This document shows, piece after piece, positions 60,950 to 64,000 of a stretch of DNA of 64,000 nt. Positions within the stretch are counted from its first letter, which is position 1. Each line of letters begins with the position of its first letter. Below the pieces are notes generated by a model that saw nothing but the letters and a program-made list of their open reading frames with translations, had not been told where the DNA came from and did not search any database. The stretch comes from Panagrolaimus kolymaensis (lineage: Eukaryota; Nematoda; Chromadorea; Rhabditida; Panagrolaimidae): contig JAJQJQ010000008.1 in assembly GCA_028622995.1 (NCBI GenBank), positions 4,154,001 through 4,218,000 of the forward strand, in the 5' to 3' direction. The position numbers and the translations under genes were made by a program.

Positions 60950-62830
60950 ATGTCACAGACTTTTGTATTTGGTGTTTTTCTTTTATTATTTTCCATTGGC
61001 TCCTTTGCCATGGCTAAATCAACTGATTCCACTAAAGCTATTGCCGCACAATCCATCAATAAAACCAGCACTGCTGTTCCCCAAATTCCAAACGATAGAA
61101 GAGTTGAACTTCTTGAAGCTTTAAATGATACTCTTGAAGTATGGTCAAAATTTCATTATGATTTGAATGACAAAAACAGCATCAGGGCCCTCAATAAAGT
61201 GATTAGAGCAAGTGATGAAACCATGACAACAATTTATAAACTTTTTATGTTAAGTAAAGATCTTAAAGAATGGCTAAAATCAAAAGAATCTGCTCAAAAT
61301 TCAGTAAGTTTTTTAGAGTCTCCTTTAGACATCCCAATTAAGACTTAATTTTTACAATATAACAAAAAAAGAAGAAAATACATATTTTTGTTACAAAATA
61401 GTTTATAATGTTTAGACTTTTATATTCGCTGAAATTAAAAATGCGACTGATAAAGTTATAATCGAACTTGAAAAAATGGATGATGAAATTGATAAAGGCC
61501 TTCACCAAGTTCCAGATCATGAAGTTCGGGGAGATTTAAATTCAACTTTTTACGTACGTTTTTGATCCATTTTTTTTTTAGCTTTTTTATCCTTATTTGT
61601 TGTTTTAGCGATTAATGGAAGACAAAATAAAAAATTATAGTAATTCCATTAAAATGTATCTCAATAGCTCCTTTCAATACAATTTTTCAGCAAATTGTTA
61701 TGATTTGGAAATTTTTGAAGCCTTACACGTAAGGATTTGTGTTGATGATTTTAGCTTCATTTAAAGCATTTTAAAATTTTATAGATCCTTGAAAAAACCG
61801 TTGAAGAAACTTTGGATATGACCAGCGATGGCAGCCAATAGACAAATCTGTCTATCGCAACCGACAGCCCCACACTTTTTTGCGCCAGACAACGAAAGAA
61901 ATTTTTTTTTACCGTGTCTGTCGGTTGCGATAGACAGATTTGTCTATTGGCTGCCATCGCTGGATATGACGGTTAGCTTTGATCCTTTGAATGATCAACT
62001 TTCTCAAGACATTGCAAACATGTTTGTTGCTGCCATAAAACAACTTGTAAGCAAAAATAAATAAATACATATTTTTTCAACTTTTTATAAACTTCATAAT
62101 GTTTAGATTATGGTTAATGCAGCTTTTAAAGCCGAAAATAGTAAACCCGGATTACCCAAAACTGGGTATTTTAAAAATTGGACAGACTCAATTAAAGAAA
62201 TTTTGGAGGATATTGATTGGAAAAATTTCATTCGGAAGTTAAATATTTTTCTTTGCCTTAAAAGTAATAATAAATTTTTGATTTGGAAAACATTTTCAGA
62301 GAGAATTTAACGATACTTTAATGTCAACCATTCAAGATTATTTAAGTGATGGTTCTGACAACTCTAAAATTGCTCAAAATATTTACATTAATTTAACCGA
62401 AACTTTTGAAAAGTACGATTTTGCTGTCGCTGTTTATGATGTACGCTTTAATGTTACTTCTCCGACCAATATCATCGAAGGAAATGTTTATATCGTTAAT
62501 AGTTACAATGGAAGAAATGCTTTTGTTATAGCAAACCGAAAGCCTCTAAAGAGAAATCAAAAATATGTTGAATGTCCATTTTGGAATTTTTTGAATGAAA
62601 ATGTAATTTGTGAAAATGCAAATGGAAAGAATATTAGTAACGTCGTGGATATGATAAAACAAAAATGCACCGGTGTTACTGATGTTGCAATAATTCGAAT
62701 GATTCCACATTCAATTATTGGATATGTTTCACCCAAATTTGATCGCGATGCAAATGCTTTTTCTATTAGTGGCTTTGGCCTTGGTGATTGTTTCCATTAT
62801 TCCATTTGGATTGCAAACAAATTTACTTAA
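60950..62830 (+). CDS. array copy 5: secreted protein, exon interrupted by hAT-like MITE
   Basis: Exon 1 gives a signal peptide (TFVFGVFLLLFSIGSFAMA), almost no mucin stalk (about 25 residues) and the helical LLEALNDTLEVWSKF. Following exons repeat the family modules: VIIELEKMDDEIDKGL; KMYLNSSFQYNFS; then one with VEETLDM that is cut by a 140-bp MITE; FDPLNDQLSQDIANMFVA; and IMVNAAF. The MITE introduces a stop a few codons in. The last intron is also odd: the phase-0 donor used by paralogues is gone and a phase-2 donor (AA|GTTAAA) must pair with a CAGAG| acceptor to keep frame. The last exon keeps the cysteine domain (VECPFWNFLNENVIC, IKQKCTGVTDVAIIRM, GFGLGDCFHYSIWIANK). It is probably a recently disabled copy. 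Confidence 0.78.
61823..61962. mobile_element. hAT-like MITE inside coding exon of array copy 5
   Basis: A 140-bp foldback element with inverted ends starting CAGCGATGGCAGCCAATAGA and arms of about 46 bp. It is flanked by a perfect 8-bp duplication, GATATGAC, at 61815-61822 and 61963-61970. The 8-bp duplication and CAGxG ends fit the hAT superfamily. The two mirror frames across the arms are artefacts of the palindrome. Confidence 0.9.
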
Positions 62831-63323
62831 TTTTTTTGTAAACGTTTTATTTTGTACCAAATTTGTTTGGTTCTAATGTGAATAAAAATTAACGCTTGTT
62901 ATATAAATTGTTTACAATAGGACAAAAAGGTTCATTTATTTAATCTTGCAAAAATAAAAAACCGTAGAAATATTAATTTTTGATTGATAAAACAAATCAA
63001 CCGGAATTTCATACTTATGATAAGCCATGAATCAGCTCTACATAACTCAATGATCAGTAGACAGAAAAATACAAACATAAAAATAAATAGAACAGACTTA
63101 CTTCCGATCATTTGAATTTCCGGCTTTTGGGTTTCTTCATTCTTGTTTCCCCTTCTATTTTTTGAACTCGACTACGTTTTTATATTAGTCAACTTATCTT
63201 ATTTTTATCGATCATGCTTTTTAACAGTTTTTTTTGTAAACTGAATTTTAATTTTTCGTTTTGCTTTTCGAATAAAAAGAAAATCTTTACTCATTTTTCT
63301 TTATTATCTTTGGATTTTAGGAA
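62831..63323 (+). promoter_or_regulatory. spacer and promoter of array copy 6
   Basis: It contains GTAGACAG (63057-63064) as in copy 1, then an AT-rich TATA-like AAAAATAAATAG (63080-63091) and a TTTTAG three bases before the ATG. The match to the other promoters is the weakest in the array. Confidence 0.45.
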
Positions 63324-64000
63324 ATGTCTCGGACTTTTGCGCTTGCTATTTTTCTTTTATTATTTTCCATTTACTCCTTTGCCATGGCTCAATCCACTGA
63401 AATTACCAAAGATGGGGATGGCATACAATTCGCATTTATAATTTCCAATACGCGCCGTCCCATAATTACAGATGATAAAAAAGCTAAACTCCTTCTTGAA
63501 AATTTAAATCATACCCTTAATTTATGGTCGAAATTTCAATTGGATGAAAGTTCACCACCAATGGATTTGGATGAAATTGTTGATGATACATTGGTAACAA
63601 ATTATAAAATTTTCACATTAGGCGAAAGTCTTAGAGAATGGATAAGAAATGAAGTAAATTCTGCTCAAAATTCTTCTGTAAGTATATTTTTGGATTTTAT
63701 CAAATAAAAAAAACCATTGTTTAAAACGTAGCCACCACCCAAAAAAAATCCTTTTTAGAGTATTATATTTAATGAAATTAAAAATATGATTGTTAAAGTT
63801 ATAATAGAAATAGAAAAAATGGAAGACCAAATTGAGGCAGGTTATTCTCAAGCTGTAAAAAATGTTCATTTAGATGTGAGTTTTTATATCTCAAAATTTA
63901 AGAGGAAAATATATATCATGAATTTTGGAAAGAAATACTTTCTTTCAAAAATCGTCAAAAGAAAATTTTCTTTTTTTAGCACTCAATTCGATGGTTGAAT
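63324..64000 (+). CDS. array copy 6: secreted protein, cut by window end
   Basis: The sixth head-to-tail copy, truncated by the window. Exon 1 (from 63324) encodes a signal peptide (FALAIFLLLFSIYSFAMAQ), no real mucin stalk and the helical LLLENLNHTLNLWSKF, IFTLGESLREWI. Exon 2 (about 63759-63875) encodes VIIEIEKMEDQIEAGYSQAV and a third exon starts at the TTTTTTAG near 63980. It is most similar to copy 5. Introns are phase 0 as far as seen. The C-terminal domain must lie beyond 64000. Confidence 0.75.

Noticed and set aside
61757..62064. Two near-identical frames on opposite strands
   Set aside because: They are mirror translations of the hAT-like MITE palindrome.
1..64000. CRISPR arrays, bacterial operons, rRNA genes
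   Set aside because: None seen. The spliced genes show the window is eukaryotic, and the regular repeats found are explained by the PAT element, MITEs and gene duplicates.

Overview
The window is nuclear DNA of a free-living nematode, most likely a panagrolaimid (Panagrellus/Panagrolaimus relatives). The basis is: very AT-rich DNA with long T runs; short introns that mostly end in TTTTAG or TTTCAG; start codons a few bases after a TTTTAG that looks like a trans-splice acceptor; worm-type gene families (F-box-like, BTB, C-type lectin, serpentine receptor, a worm-specific Argonaute, RIM/UNC-10); and a PAT-type retroelement, a class first described from Panagrellus. The species assignment is inference.

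Layout. 0.4-11.8 kb: small genes of lineage-expanded families. These are two F-box-like paralogues (the second frameshifted), a BTB gene (frameshifted in its last exon), a small single-pass membrane protein, a TSPO/TspO-family protein on the minus strand, two adjacent Hsp70-derived units (one degenerate, one ATPase domain only) that could be spliced together, and a two-domain C-type lectin on the minus strand. 11.8-27.9 kb: a gene-poor, T-rich stretch with a foldback MITE and a 3.3-kb internally deleted PAT-type element. That element still has gag and perfect split direct repeats in the order A1, B1-A2, B2. 27.9-37.6 kb: a complete 13-exon RIM/unc-10 gene (FYVE-like zinc finger, PDZ, C2A, C2B; about 1,601 aa). 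One of its introns holds an antisense gene for a proline-rich, probably GPI-anchored protein and another holds a MITE. 38.5-44.0 kb: a serpentine receptor, a second two-domain C-type lectin using a GC-AG intron, and a secreted class-2 lipase with a tRNA-derived SINE-like insert in an intron. 46.8-50.2 kb (minus): a 12-exon Argonaute of the worm-specific type whose PIWI domain has lost catalytic residues.

The most unusual part is 44.3-64.0 kb: a head-to-tail array of six plus-strand genes (the last cut by the window end) for a secreted family I do not recognise. Members share a signal peptide, a Thr/Ser/Pro mucin-like stretch of very different lengths, a run of helical modules on phase-0 exons, and a strongly conserved C-terminal cysteine domain of about 140 residues. 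They also share a promoter module. Two copies carry MITEs inside coding exons (one with TTAA target duplication, one with a hAT-like 8-bp duplication), copy 1 has lost all helical exons, and two pseudogene fragments flank the Argonaute gene. The locus looks like a young family under birth-and-death evolution with an Argonaute gene in its midst.
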